From NCBI RefSeq assembly GCF_000213255.1, contig NC_015520.1, positions 1,384,001-1,448,000 on the forward strand: a DNA stretch of 64,000 nucleotides. The letters run 5' to 3'. Both the position numbers and the translations under genes were made by a program. The notes under the pieces are model-generated. The model saw only the letters and a list, made by a program, of their open reading frames with translations, searched no databases and was not told the DNA's origin. How positions within the stretch are numbered: position 1 is the first letter of the stretch; each line of letters opens with the position of its first letter. Shown in pieces: positions 40,480-49,710 of the stretch. The DNA is from Mahella australiensis 50-1 BON (GTDB taxonomy: Bacteria; Bacillota; Clostridia; Mahellales; Mahellaceae).

Positions 40480-40929
40480 GTGAAATTATCGACAAAAGGG
40501 CGCTATGGCCTTACAGCTATGCTTGATCTGGCTCTGAATTACGGAGAAGAGCCCGTCGCATTAAAGAATGTAGCTGAGCGTCAAGGTATATCCGAGCCTT
40601 ACCTGGAACAGCTTATAGCCGGCCTGCGCAAAGCCGGGCTGGTAAAGAGCGTCAGAGGAGCCCAGGGAGGCTATATTTTAGCGTATCCCCCAGATAAAAT
40701 AACGGTTGGCGATGTCATGAGAGTATTGGAAGGGCCATTGGCACCCGTAGACTGTGTTATAGAAAACGAACCCGTATCATGCGAAAAGGCCGATCACTGT
40801 GTCACTCGAATAATATGGGAAAAAATAAGGGATAGTATTAATCAAGTAGTGGATTCTATAACTCTACAAGATATGGTAGACGAGTACAATCGCATTAATG
40901 GTCAAAAGGGCTATATGTACTATATATAA
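40480..40929 (+). CDS. iscR: Rrf2-family regulator, IscR-like
   Basis: 149 residues from GTG 40480, placed by GGAGGTGA upstream and giving the standard start [17 protein letters not shown]. Winged helix with [19 protein letters not shown] and [12 protein letters not shown]. Three cysteines at 92, 101 and 107 stand where IscR holds its Fe-S cluster, though the first spacing is longer than in E. coli. This supports an Fe-S sensing repressor of the downstream cysteine desulfurase operon; CymR-like members of the family usually lack these cysteines. Confidence 0.88.
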   Translation: MKLSTKGRYGLTAMLDLALNYGEEPVALKNVAERQGISEPYLEQLIAGLRKAGLVKSVRGAQGGYILAYPPDKITVGDVMRVLEGPLAPVDCVIENEPVSCEKADHCVTRIIWEKIRDSINQVVDSITLQDMVDEYNRINGQKGYMYYI

Positions 40930-40948
40930 GCGAACAGGAGATAGGTTT

Positions 40949-42136
40949 ATGGACAGAAAAATATACATGGATCATGCGGCCACAACATATGTAAAACCTG
41001 AGGTATTGGATGAAATGTTGCCGTATTTCACCGATAAATTCGGCAACCCGTCGAGCATATATTTTTATGGCCGCGAAGCCAAAGAAGCTATAGAGATGGC
41101 GCGCGAGAAAGTAGCTGTGGCTATAGGAGCAGAGCCGTCAGGAATTTATTTTACATCAGGCGGAACAGAATCCGACAATTGGGCTATAAAAGGCGCGGCT
41201 TTTGCCGGTAAGAAAAAAGGCAACCACATAATAACCTCTGCTATAGAACATCACGCTGTATTGCATACGTGTCAGTATTTAGAGAAGTTAGGCTTTGAAG
41301 TTACTTATCTGCCGGTCGATCAGTACGGCCTTATAAATCCCGATGATGTGCGCCGGGCTATAACCGATAAAACAGTGCTTATATCTATAATGACAGCCAA
41401 TAACGAAATAGGCACCATAGAGCCTATATCTGAGATAGGCAAGATAGCCAGGGAACAAGGCGTCTATTTCCACACCGATGCCGTGCAAGCCATAGGAAGC
41501 ATGGATATCGATGTAAAGTCATTAAATGTGGATATGCTGTCGCTTTCCGGCCATAAATTCTATGGGCCCAAAGGTATAGGTGCTTTATATATAAAGAAGG
41601 GCGTAAAAATAGATCAGTTTATGCATGGAGGTGCTCAGGAAAGGAACCGTCGTGCATCTACCGAGAATGTACCGGGCATAATCGGTTTGGGCAAAGCCAT
41701 AGAGCTGGCTACGGCTACCATACCCCAAAGGCGGGAGCACCTTACGCGGCTAAGGGATCGTCTCATAAAAGGCATAATGGATAAAATACCATTTGTGCGT
41801 CTGAACGGCCATCCCACCGAAAGGCTGCCGGGCAATGTCAATTTATCGTTTGAATTTATAGAAGGTGAATCCATGTTGCTTAGCCTGGATCTAAAAGGCG
41901 TGGCAGCGTCCAGCGGATCGGCCTGTACGTCCGGTTCGCTCGACCCGTCGCATGTACTGCTGGCCATAGGATTACCGCATGAGGTAGCGCATGGCTCTTT
42001 GCGACTGACGCTGGGCGATGACAACACTGAGGAAGATGTGGATTATGTCATTGAAATACTGCCGGATATAGTGGAAAGATTGAGGCAGATGTCACCATTA
42101 TTTGCAGAAAGAGAAGGGGAGTTGAAAAATGTATAG
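40949..42136 (+). CDS. iscS: Cysteine desulfurase (NifS/IscS)
   Basis: 395 residues from ATG 40949 (AGGAGATAGG before it). The PLP lysine is K203 in [11 protein letters not shown], and the persulfide cysteine is C326 in [17 protein letters not shown], the group I loop. It removes sulfur from cysteine and passes it to IscU and to MnmA, both encoded next. The end overlaps iscU by 8 bases. Confidence 0.97.
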   Translation: MDRKIYMDHAATTYVKPEVLDEMLPYFTDKFGNPSSIYFYGREAKEAIEMAREKVAVAIGAEPSGIYFTSGGTESDNWAIKGAAFAGKKKGNHIITSAIEHHAVLHTCQYLEKLGFEVTYLPVDQYGLINPDDVRRAITDKTVLISIMTANNEIGTIEPISEIGKIAREQGVYFHTDAVQAIGSMDIDVKSLNVDMLSLSGHKFYGPKGIGALYIKKGVKIDQFMHGGAQERNRRASTENVPGIIGLGKAIELATATIPQRREHLTRLRDRLIKGIMDKIPFVRLNGHPTERLPGNVNLSFEFIEGESMLLSLDLKGVAASSGSACTSGSLDPSHVLLAIGLPHEVAHGSLRLTLGDDNTEEDVDYVIEILPDIVERLRQMSPLFAEREGELKNV

Positions 42137-42572
42137 TCAAAAGGTTATGGATCATTTTACAAATCCGCGCAATGTGGGGGAGATACCCGACGCCGATGGC
42201 GTCGGTGAGGTAGGCAACCCGAGATGCGGCGATATAATGAAGATATTTATAAAGGTGGATGGCGATATAATAACCGATGTTAAATTCCAGACTTTCGGTT
42301 GCGCGGCGGCTATAGCTACGAGCAGCATGGCTACCGAGCTGATAAAAGGCAAGACGTTGGATGAAGCACTGGCCATAACCAATAAAACCGTGGCCGACGC
42401 GCTGGATGGCCTTCCAGCCATAAAAATGCACTGTTCGGTGCTAGCTGAAGACGGGCTACGCGCTGCTATCGAGGATTATAAACGCAAGATGGGGCTTATA
42501 ACCGAGGATGAAATGGCTAAGCCGCATGAGCATATCCACGACTGTGCCGATGATGAGGCGGCCAATGGATAA
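42129..42572 (+). CDS. iscU: Fe-S cluster scaffold IscU/NifU-like
   Basis: 147 residues. The three conserved cysteines are in [15 protein letters not shown] and [12 protein letters not shown] short C-terminal extension rich in His/Asp ([13 protein letters not shown]) is seen in Clostridial members. It assembles Fe-S clusters from sulfur supplied by IscS; overlapping genes on both sides indicate tight coupling. Confidence 0.95.
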   Translation: MYSQKVMDHFTNPRNVGEIPDADGVGEVGNPRCGDIMKIFIKVDGDIITDVKFQTFGCAAAIATSSMATELIKGKTLDEALAITNKTVADALDGLPAIKMHCSVLAEDGLRAAIEDYKRKMGLITEDEMAKPHEHIHDCADDEAANG

Positions 42573-43647
42573 AAACCGCGTTGTGGTGGGGATGAGCGGC
42601 GGAGTAGACAGCTCTGTCACCGCTTACCTGCTCAAGCAGCAAGGATATGATGTTATAGGCGTTACAATGCAGGTATGGCAGGATGATGATCCCGAACGGC
42701 AGCGGCTGGAAGGCGGCTGCTGTTCTTTATATGCGGTGGACGATGCGCGCCGTGTGGCGCAGATGCTGGATATACCCTACTATGTGATGAACTTTAAGGA
42801 TGTATTTCGACGAAAGGTGATTGATTATTTTGTCGATGAATACACAAAAGGCCGCACGCCCAATCCCTGCCTTGCATGTAACAGGTATATAAAGTTTGAA
42901 GAACTCATGAGGCGAGCTCATGCTATAGGGGCTTATTATATAGCCACAGGTCATTATGCAAAAATAGAGTACGACGAAGATCTCCGACGCTTTATATTGA
43001 AGCGCTCGATCGACGATAAAAAGGATCAGAGCTATGTGCTATATACGTTTACCCAATATCAACTAGAACATACGCTCATGCCGCTGGGCAGTTACACTAA
43101 AACGGAAGTCAGGGAAATAGCGCGGAAAATAGGATTAACCGTGGCCGATAAACCAGACAGCCAGGAGATATGCTTTGTTGAGGACGATGATTATGGGCGA
43201 TTTTTGGCAGAGCAACGCCCGGATGCCATAAAAGAGGGTTACTTTGTGGATACAGCCGGGCATGTATTGGGCAAGCATAAAGGCATAGCCTTCTATACCA
43301 TAGGCCAGCGCAAGGGATTGGGCCTATCGCTGGGCAAACCTATGTATGTCGTAGATGTAGACGCGGTCAATAATGTGATCGTGCTGGGAGAACAAGATGA
43401 TGTATTTGATGACAGTTTGATAGCGGGCGATTTAAATTTTATTCCGTTTGATCGTCTGGATAAGCCCATGGAAGTCACCGCCAAGATAAGGTACAACGCT
43501 AAAGAGGTACCGGCTATTGTATACCCGCTGGATGACGGTGCTAAGGTAAAGGTCGTATTTGACAAGCCTCAGCGCGCTGTTACGCCCGGACAGGCAGTGG
43601 TATTCTACCAGGGCGATGTCGTGGTGGGCGGCGGCATAATAGAATGA
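42565..43647 (+). CDS. mnmA: tRNA-specific 2-thiouridylase MnmA
   Basis: 360 residues from ATG 42565, overlapping iscU; a longer frame to 42508 is inside iscU and rejected. PP-loop [14 protein letters not shown], catalytic cysteines in [14 protein letters not shown] and [10 protein letters not shown], and the C-terminal beta-barrel. It thiolates U34 of tRNA-Lys, Glu and Gln using sulfur from IscS, which explains the operon. Confidence 0.97.
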   Translation: MDKNRVVVGMSGGVDSSVTAYLLKQQGYDVIGVTMQVWQDDDPERQRLEGGCCSLYAVDDARRVAQMLDIPYYVMNFKDVFRRKVIDYFVDEYTKGRTPNPCLACNRYIKFEELMRRAHAIGAYYIATGHYAKIEYDEDLRRFILKRSIDDKKDQSYVLYTFTQYQLEHTLMPLGSYTKTEVREIARKIGLTVADKPDSQEICFVEDDDYGRFLAEQRPDAIKEGYFVDTAGHVLGKHKGIAFYTIGQRKGLGLSLGKPMYVVDVDAVNNVIVLGEQDDVFDDSLIAGDLNFIPFDRLDKPMEVTAKIRYNAKEVPAIVYPLDDGAKVKVVFDKPQRAVTPGQAVVFYQGDVVVGGGIIE

Positions 43648-43681
43648 CATTTAATTCACTCATTTTCATTAAATGGAATCA

Positions 43682-43758
43682 CAATACATTGTTGACAATC
43701 ATTGTATTGCATGATATACTTGATTCAGATGGGCACTTAAGATATTTAAGTGTCCATC
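43682..43758 (+). promoter_or_regulatory. Strong promoter with nested dyads and a leader hairpin
   Basis: TTGACA (43692-43697) and TATACT (43715-43720) are 17 bases apart with an extended TG (43712-43713). The -35 box lies inside ATTGT-TG-ACAAT (43688-43699), and that lies inside CAATACA...TGTATTG (43682-43688 and 43703-43709), an operator-like arrangement. Just after the start point a 13-bp hairpin forms (43728-43740 with 43746-43758, one G-T pair). Confidence 0.7.
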
Positions 43759-43813
43759 TAGTATTATATGGAGGTTTCCATTAAATAGCTATTCGTATAA
43801 TGGAGGGTATTAA

Positions 43814-44230
43814 ATGTTAAATCTTGCTTTTTCAGATGGATATTACGATAAATTGAGACAGCATCTGGATGCTATCAAAAGCAAAAAAGATGATATGATC
43901 GATCGTTATTTCCCGGAACTCAATGCTGAGCGTTATGATTTCATGCAGCTTATGGATGATTATATAAAACGACTTGGCGAACTACTACAGCAAAACTGCG
44001 ACACGCCATTTGTTATAATCGGCAGCACAGTAAAGGTACGGGATATAGACGATGATTATACAATTACCTTTACTCTGGTATGCCCTCACGAAAGCAATCC
44101 CGTCAAGGGATGTATATCCTATTTATCTCCTATAGGCAAGTCATTATTGCTCAAAAAAGCAGGAGAAATAGTAAGTGTCGTTACCCCTAACGGAGAAGTG
44201 AGATACGAGATTCTGGAGATAAAAATATAA
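43814..44230 (+). CDS. GreA/GreB-family protein with shortened N-terminal part
   Basis: 138 residues; ATGGAGGG precedes ATG 43814. The C-terminal half is the Gre FKBP-like domain (SPIGKSLLLKKAGEIVSVV, ending VRYEILEIKI). The N-terminal helical part is about 65 residues with the loop FPELNAERYDF where GreA has its acidic coiled-coil tip, so RNA cleavage stimulation is doubtful. It probably binds RNA polymerase's secondary channel (Rnk- or Gfh-like role). Its promoter looks tightly regulated. Confidence 0.8.
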   Translation: MLNLAFSDGYYDKLRQHLDAIKSKKDDMIDRYFPELNAERYDFMQLMDDYIKRLGELLQQNCDTPFVIIGSTVKVRDIDDDYTITFTLVCPHESNPVKGCISYLSPIGKSLLLKKAGEIVSVVTPNGEVRYEILEIKI

Positions 44231-44254
44231 GCCTCGTACGAGGCTTATATTTTT
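44221..44254. terminator. Perfect bidirectional terminator
   Basis: A 34-base perfect palindrome (44221-44237 with 44238-44254), A-rich on the left and T-rich on the right, overlaps the last codons of the Gre-like gene. It can end both that gene and tRNA-Trp coming from the other strand. Confidence 0.88.
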
Positions 44255-44255
44255 A

Positions 44256-44331
44256 TGGCAGGGGAGGCAGGAATCGAACCCGCAACCAACGGTTTTGGAG
44301 ACCGCTACTCTGCCAATTGAGCTACTCCCCT
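44256..44331 (-). tRNA. trnW: tRNA-Trp (anticodon CCA)
   Basis: On the minus strand a full cloverleaf reads from 44331: acceptor AGGGGAG/CTCCCCT, D arm with AGCTCAATTGGCAGAGTA, anticodon loop CTCCAAA with anticodon CCA, T arm GTTCGATTC, discriminator G, and an encoded 3' CCA. Length is 76 bases. Confidence 0.96.
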
Positions 44332-44390
44332 AGGACAGTATTTATTCTATCGTATTTTTCTCATACTGTCAAGCGCTGTTTTTGGCTCGG

Positions 44391-45950
44391 TCATCTCTTC
44401 ATTCCAGCCGATATAATCGCTAGCATGTCTTCTCTGGGAAGAAGCACATCTGCCACCAAAAAAAGCAGCAGCGGCGGCAACGATACGATAAAACCGTAAA
44501 GGCCGATAGAGCCCGAAAGAGATGCCCTTTGGGCAGCATCCTCCATACCCACCTGCGCACCTATTTGAAGCTCTCGGAAGATCGCGACGGGTGACATAAG
44601 CATATAACGCCTATCATTCATATATAACAACGCCGGCGTAACATTGATATATGTTACGGCCATCTGTATCAAAAAGATACCAGCAATTGACAAGAGGAAC
44701 GTATTATCAGAGATAGAGATTTCGTTTTCCATATTCACCCTGCAAGCCATAGCCCATACAGCCGCAACAGAAAAACAAGTGGTGAATATGAAGGGATAAA
44801 TCGTATTGATCATTCCCATACTTTTGATCGATAGATAACCGTGCATAGTGAAGGGTTGCGCCGTAAGTACCGTTATAAAAGCCAACAAGATTGCAGCGAC
44901 CAGGCCCATATTCCTTTGATGGCCAACAAAAGCTCCGCTCATTAACACCGCAATAACAGCGGCGATAAAAGCTGAAACAGCCGATAGCAATAGATAAATG
45001 ACGATGGGAGAGTACAGGTTTACTTCTCCTCCAAACCTGCTTAAATCAAAGGAGCTCCCTTTAATTATATAGGGCAGGAAATAGATCGCTGCAAAAACAA
45101 TCAGCGCTATAACCACGGGAACCAGTTTGGCGCTTGTTCTCTCCTTAATGGTCTTTTTTCGTTCTCCTCTAAAGGTGGCCCTGAATAAATACAATATGGG
45201 CACGAACAGCACAGCCGCTGATAATAGAGATATGATTGTGCGTATTACGCCGAGCGCAGCGCCTGTGCTTATATTTGCTTGCAACAACCCGCTTCTGAAT
45301 ACGGCGGTATCCAACATATCCATCGTTTCATAGGTTGACGGATTGTACAGAGCATTTGTAAGCGAAAAGAAGCTGTTTGCGATAAAAGCCAGCGATGCAA
45401 GCGAAAACAGCCCTGCTGCCTTAGGGGGTAAAAGCGGGTCTTTATCCGCATACACTTCATCGAGTATGTATATGAGCGTGATTGGTATCCCGGCGTACTT
45501 TACAGCGGCTAGCAAAGGATGGATAAACACCATTGCACCGGCGTTCATGAATACATGTGAGCCGAGAAGATTAATAAACCAGCCGGCATATACATCGGCT
45601 GGAATAAACACTGGCAGGGTGCACAATATGACCAGTGTTTCCTTGTAATATTTAGGGACTAAAGTAACGATATAGCCGATGATAACGGCTATTATAAACA
45701 CCATGGCTGAGAAATTCAAATTAAAGACAATGGTATTTCGCATTATTGCCTTGAATTGGATAGATTCAAACAAAGCATTATAATTCTTCATTCCCACCCA
45801 TGGAGAACCTGAAAATCCCTTGGAGGCTTCAAACACCTTCATGCTCAACATTATCTCTCTGGTAAAACCTATCGCACAAACCACTAATACAACGATCAAA
45901 ATCACAAAAGAAACGATTGCGTAAGTCTGATTTCCCTTTCGATTATCCAC
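44391..45950 (-). CDS. Double-length ABC-permease-like membrane protein without EAA loops
   Basis: 519 residues from GTG 45950, with a GGAGAGTGAGG site. About 12 hydrophobic segments. Residues about 40-110 resemble the LplB-type entry (SPWVGMKNYNALF then a helix), and the last 35 residues (SLPPLLLFLVADVLLPREDM...) resemble the end of an LplC-type permease, so it looks like two fused CUT1 permease halves. The cytoplasmic EAAxxDGA loop needed to contact an ATPase is not visible in either half, and no ATPase or binding protein is nearby. It may be a degenerate or repurposed transporter. Function unknown. Confidence 0.75.
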   Translation of the reverse strand: MDNRKGNQTYAIVSFVILIVVLVVCAIGFTREIMLSMKVFEASKGFSGSPWVGMKNYNALFESIQFKAIMRNTIVFNLNFSAMVFIIAVIIGYIVTLVPKYYKETLVILCTLPVFIPADVYAGWFINLLGSHVFMNAGAMVFIHPLLAAVKYAGIPITLIYILDEVYADKDPLLPPKAAGLFSLASLAFIANSFFSLTNALYNPSTYETMDMLDTAVFRSGLLQANISTGAALGVIRTIISLLSAAVLFVPILYLFRATFRGERKKTIKERTSAKLVPVVIALIVFAAIYFLPYIIKGSSFDLSRFGGEVNLYSPIVIYLLLSAVSAFIAAVIAVLMSGAFVGHQRNMGLVAAILLAFITVLTAQPFTMHGYLSIKSMGMINTIYPFIFTTCFSVAAVWAMACRVNMENEISISDNTFLLSIAGIFLIQMAVTYINVTPALLYMNDRRYMLMSPVAIFRELQIGAQVGMEDAAQRASLSGSIGLYGFIVSLPPLLLFLVADVLLPREDMLAIISAGMKR

Positions 45951-46004
45951 AAGACCTCACTCTCCTTTAAAATATTATGATACCACTACTACTCAACACC
46001 TTGT

Positions 46005-46033
46005 ATTTTATCATAGCATATTCTGGAATGCAA
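46005..46033 (-). promoter_or_regulatory. Promoter of the fused permease-like gene
   Basis: Read on the minus strand: TTGCAT (46033-46028), 17 bases, TAAAAT (46010-46005). Confidence 0.55.
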
Positions 46034-46116
46034 TAATAAAAATGCCTGAATCATAAATTCACTCGTATTGGATATCATAGATAATATCTGCTTTTGAAAT
46101 CGCAAGGAGGATGACT

Positions 46117-46398
46117 ATGCCAAAAAACATACGCATAGGCGATGTATGGGATAGCGAGGCTATGGATACGCGCCTGACCGGTGAGAGGTACAGGATATAT
46201 GTCAACACCGACTATGTAGGCGACAAAATGGGGTTAAACGCAGGCGAGGGTGAAGCCGTGGAAGATTTCCTTAAGTCCCTGGGCTTTAGCGGCTATACTA
46301 TAGAATACGATAACAAAAATATAAGGATAAAGACCGATGACAAAGACTTGGCCGAAAAACTGAGGAACCATTTGCAGGAGTATCTTGATCTAAGGTGA
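46117..46398 (+). CDS. Small hypothetical protein
   Basis: 93 residues from ATG 46117, 6 bases after AAGGAGG; ATG 46111 would be too close. Soluble, mixed alpha/beta prediction by eye, starting MPKNIRIGDVWDSEAMDTRL and ending in a charged helix (DLAEKLRNHLQEYLDLR). No family recognised. It ends 8 bases before the start of the membrane phosphatase-like gene, so the two are co-transcribed. Confidence 0.75.
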   Translation: MPKNIRIGDVWDSEAMDTRLTGERYRIYVNTDYVGDKMGLNAGEGEAVEDFLKSLGFSGYTIEYDNKNIRIKTDDKDLAEKLRNHLQEYLDLR

Positions 46399-46406
46399 CA
46401 GGCAAT

Positions 46407-48602
46407 ATGAGAAAATCAATATGTTTTTTGCTCATATGTACGGCGGCCATCTGTTGCTTTCTCCCTAACAGTGCCGCACAAGCCGCCGGAGGGCAGGGCA
46501 AAGCGTATGTAGTCGTGCTGGACAGGATAGCCATGGAGGACATGATAGCCATACAGCCGCCCAATATCATGCACCTGGTCGACCAGGGCGCTATAGCGCT
46601 TATGAATACCAAGGTGGCAGGCAGCCGCAATCCCAAGAGTGCATATATTACCATAGGGGCGGGTGTCAGGGCCACATATGCAGGCGGTTCGCATCTGGCC
46701 TTCAATGCCGGAGAATTATATAACGATGAAATAGCTTCAACCAGGTATAAACAATCCACCGGCATAAATGCGGAGTGGGATCAGGTTGTAAACCTATCCA
46801 TACCCCAGCTCATCAGAAACAATGCCGATCAGGATCATGACATATACATAGGCGAATTGGGGCGCATATTGCGCTTATATGGGATTAAAACCGCCGTAGT
46901 GGGCAATGAGGACACCGATGACGTATGCAGCAGAAACGTCGTATCGCTTATCATGGATGATGAGGGCAAGGTACCTCTGGGCGACGTGAGCAAGAATGTA
47001 TTGATACGCGACGTCGAACGCCCATATTCGCTTAGGACCGATTACCAAAAGCTATGGAATGAGACCCAATGGTTCAGCAAGCAAAGCGACGTACTGGTCG
47101 TGCAAACCGGCGACACATACAGGGCCGATGAATTCGGGCAATCGACCACCGACGCCATGCTGGCCAAATATCGTCGTCAGGCTATGATGGAGGCCGACGC
47201 GTTCATAGGGCGCTTGTGGGGTAGTATAGATCCGGATAAAGATATGATCATGCTCATAACGCCTTACCCGTCGGCTAAAGCATTGGCTCGGAGCAATTCG
47301 CTCACACCTTTTATAGCAGCGGGCAAGGGCATAGAGCACGGATGGGCCACATCCTCTACCACAAAGCGTACAGGCGTTATAACCAACCTGGATATAGCAC
47401 CAACCATACTAGGATTCTTCGATATCCCGGTGCCGTCTTCCATATTAGGCCACGGTGTTGATAGTGCGCCTACCGATAAAACCCCGGAGCAGCTTTTAGC
47501 TTTTAACGATAAGCTGGTTACAATATACAGCCAGCGTCCAACGCTTATACAAATGTTTATAGGTTTTCAACTCATAGTACTATTGACGGCCTTTGCCTTA
47601 CTTCAATTTAAAAAAGAATGGTCGCCTTATGCACTCCCGTTTTTATACAGTATAACGTTTATGCCCATAGCGTTTCTCCTGATGTCATTGTGGCAGAGAA
47701 ATGATATATTCTGGACTGCCATAGGCCTCGCAGCGGTCACGGCCGGCATAACCTACATATCCATGAAATTGCTGCCGGGATGGATTGATAGAATCTCATT
47801 CTCCAGCCTTCTTACGGCAGCTATTATCATATGGGATATGTTGTTCAACGGCGCATCGCTGATACAAGGCTCGGCGCTTGGATACGATGTCATAGCCGGT
47901 TCTCGTTACTACGGCATAGGCAATGAATTTATGGGCGTGCTTATAGCATCTGTGATAGTAGGCACTACGGCGTTGGTGCAGAAGTGTCCCCTCCGTATAT
48001 GGAACTATGTACTGCCGATATTGTATGCCGGTGTGTTTTACACGTTGATCAGCCCGAATATAGGCACCAATGTGGGCGGCGCCATAGCAGCCTTCCTGGG
48101 GTTCGGCATGGTGATGGCGCTGATGTGGGGTGTCAGGATAAACCTGAATTCTGCGGCGGCTATGGCAGGCTCGCTGGTTGTCATACTGATCGCGGTATTT
48201 TATATGGATTCGCTTCGCAGCGCCGACATGCAGTCACATATAGGGCAGACTGCCGGCATATTGCGCGAGCAGGGCATAATGTCCCTGCTGGGCATAGCGG
48301 CCAGAAAGATAAGCAGGAATATATACCTTATACGATATACCATATGGAGCCCGACGTTCATAGCCTCATTTGCCATGCTGCTGTTCCTAATATATCGGCC
48401 GGTGGGCGTGCTCAAGGATGTGCTGGATGAATACCCTGTGCTGGCAAATGGATTCAAATCCGCCATAGTAGCCAGTATGGCGGCTTTTTTGGTCAACGAT
48501 TCTGGTGTGGTGGCCGCTGCCATGGCCATGATATATGTAGCTCCCTTCCTTATATCATTAATAATACGGCGATATGGCGGTGACAGAGCATATGAGCACT
48601 GA
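46407..48602 (+). CDS. Alkaline-phosphatase-like domain fused to a polytopic membrane domain
   Basis: 731 residues from ATG 46407 (AAGGTGA upstream). A signal peptide (to about AAQA) is followed by an extracellular alkaline-phosphatase-superfamily fold: a metal-site start VVVLDRIAMEDM, a GAGVRATYAGG segment, and late TNLDIAPTILGFFDIPVPS typical of the superfamily. From about residue 380 there are about ten membrane helices. The short intervals between residues suggest a glycan- or lipid-linked phosphate transfer role. It overlaps a GT4 glycosyltransferase gene, pointing to envelope polymer synthesis. The exact function is not known. Confidence 0.75.
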   Translation: MRKSICFLLICTAAICCFLPNSAAQAAGGQGKAYVVVLDRIAMEDMIAIQPPNIMHLVDQGAIALMNTKVAGSRNPKSAYITIGAGVRATYAGGSHLAFNAGELYNDEIASTRYKQSTGINAEWDQVVNLSIPQLIRNNADQDHDIYIGELGRILRLYGIKTAVVGNEDTDDVCSRNVVSLIMDDEGKVPLGDVSKNVLIRDVERPYSLRTDYQKLWNETQWFSKQSDVLVVQTGDTYRADEFGQSTTDAMLAKYRRQAMMEADAFIGRLWGSIDPDKDMIMLITPYPSAKALARSNSLTPFIAAGKGIEHGWATSSTTKRTGVITNLDIAPTILGFFDIPVPSSILGHGVDSAPTDKTPEQLLAFNDKLVTIYSQRPTLIQMFIGFQLIVLLTAFALLQFKKEWSPYALPFLYSITFMPIAFLLMSLWQRNDIFWTAIGLAAVTAGITYISMKLLPGWIDRISFSSLLTAAIIIWDMLFNGASLIQGSALGYDVIAGSRYYGIGNEFMGVLIASVIVGTTALVQKCPLRIWNYVLPILYAGVFYTLISPNIGTNVGGAIAAFLGFGMVMALMWGVRINLNSAAAMAGSLVVILIAVFYMDSLRSADMQSHIGQTAGILREQGIMSLLGIAARKISRNIYLIRYTIWSPTFIASFAMLLFLIYRPVGVLKDVLDEYPVLANGFKSAIVASMAAFLVNDSGVVAAAMAMIYVAPFLISLIIRRYGGDRAYEH

Positions 48603-49671
48603 TGTGATGACGGTGGTGCGACGAGCAGAGGGCGGCATCAAACGCCACATACTGTCGATAGTGGATCATATAGATAAAGACGACTATAATATATGCGTGG
48701 GCTGCGAGCAAGGCAGCGCATTGGCGAAGGAGCTGGCTACTAGGAAGGTGATGACCTTTCCTTTGGATATATCCAGCGCTATAAGGCCGTGGAGCGACGC
48801 GGCATCTGTTATAAAGCTGAACTCCATGTTTCACCGCTATAAACCCCACATCATACATGTTCACGGCGCGCGGGCATGGCAGATAGCGGCGGCCTTGCCG
48901 TATGATGTACCAATAGTGGCGTCGATCCATAACTTTCCATATAGGGACGGCCGCATGATTAAGGTCTCATATAAAATGCTGGCGGCGCGAACAGCCAGAA
49001 TAATAGCCGTAAGCGACGCACTGGCTCAATACCTTTGTTCATGCGGCATATCGCAGGACAAAATAACAGTGGTACACAACGGCATCGACCTGGAGCCTTA
49101 CAGCGATAACGCCGCCGAAGAACATCATAAAAACGAAAGCTTTGTTATAGGCACAGCAGCCAGGCTCATACCCCAAAAAGGCATAGATGTTCTGCTCGAG
49201 GCATTTTGTATATTGCTACACGAATATAATCAGAGCAGGCTTATTATAGCGGGTGATGGTCCATCGCGCATGGAACTCGAGCGATGGTGCTGGAAAATGA
49301 ACATAGCCGACAGGGTCAGCTTTTTAGGCTATATCAATGACATAAACGCTTTTATGCAACGCCTGGACGTATTCGTGCTGCCGTCGTTATCCGAAGGCTT
49401 CGGCATATCGGTGTTGGAGGCCATGGCCTGCGCAAGGCCTGTTATAGCGTCATCGGTAGGCGGCGTACCGGAGATAGTAGATCACGGCCAAACCGGCCTT
49501 TTATTTCCACCGGGTGATAGCGGGACGCTGGCGATATGCTTGAAATACCTTATGGAGCATAGGAATGATGCGATCGACATGGGACTGAGAGCACACCGGC
49601 GTTTGAACGGGCGCTTCGATACGCACACTATGATAAAAAAAATAGAGGATATCTACCGCAGCTTAACATAG
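48592..49671 (+). CDS. GT4-family glycosyltransferase
   Basis: 359 residues from ATG 48592 (GGTGA 11 bases before); ATG 48574 is also possible. GT-B fold: N-terminal VVRRAEGGIKRHILSI acceptor loop, C-terminal nucleotide-sugar site with PSLSEGFGISVLEAMACARPVI... including the ExxxxxxxE motif (E in SEGFG and in LEAMA). It adds a sugar from a nucleotide donor to a lipid or polysaccharide acceptor. It overlaps the preceding membrane protein gene. Confidence 0.92.
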   Translation: MSTDVMTVVRRAEGGIKRHILSIVDHIDKDDYNICVGCEQGSALAKELATRKVMTFPLDISSAIRPWSDAASVIKLNSMFHRYKPHIIHVHGARAWQIAAALPYDVPIVASIHNFPYRDGRMIKVSYKMLAARTARIIAVSDALAQYLCSCGISQDKITVVHNGIDLEPYSDNAAEEHHKNESFVIGTAARLIPQKGIDVLLEAFCILLHEYNQSRLIIAGDGPSRMELERWCWKMNIADRVSFLGYINDINAFMQRLDVFVLPSLSEGFGISVLEAMACARPVIASSVGGVPEIVDHGQTGLLFPPGDSGTLAICLKYLMEHRNDAIDMGLRAHRRLNGRFDTHTMIKKIEDIYRSLT

Positions 49672-49710
49672 CGGATGATATTCTCTATTTTGGAGGTGTA
49701 AAAGGGTTAC

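Noticed and set aside
43648-43675. AT-rich inverted repeat CATTTAAT...ATTAAATG after mnmA
   Set aside because: Only 8 AT-rich base pairs and no T-run; not called as a terminator.
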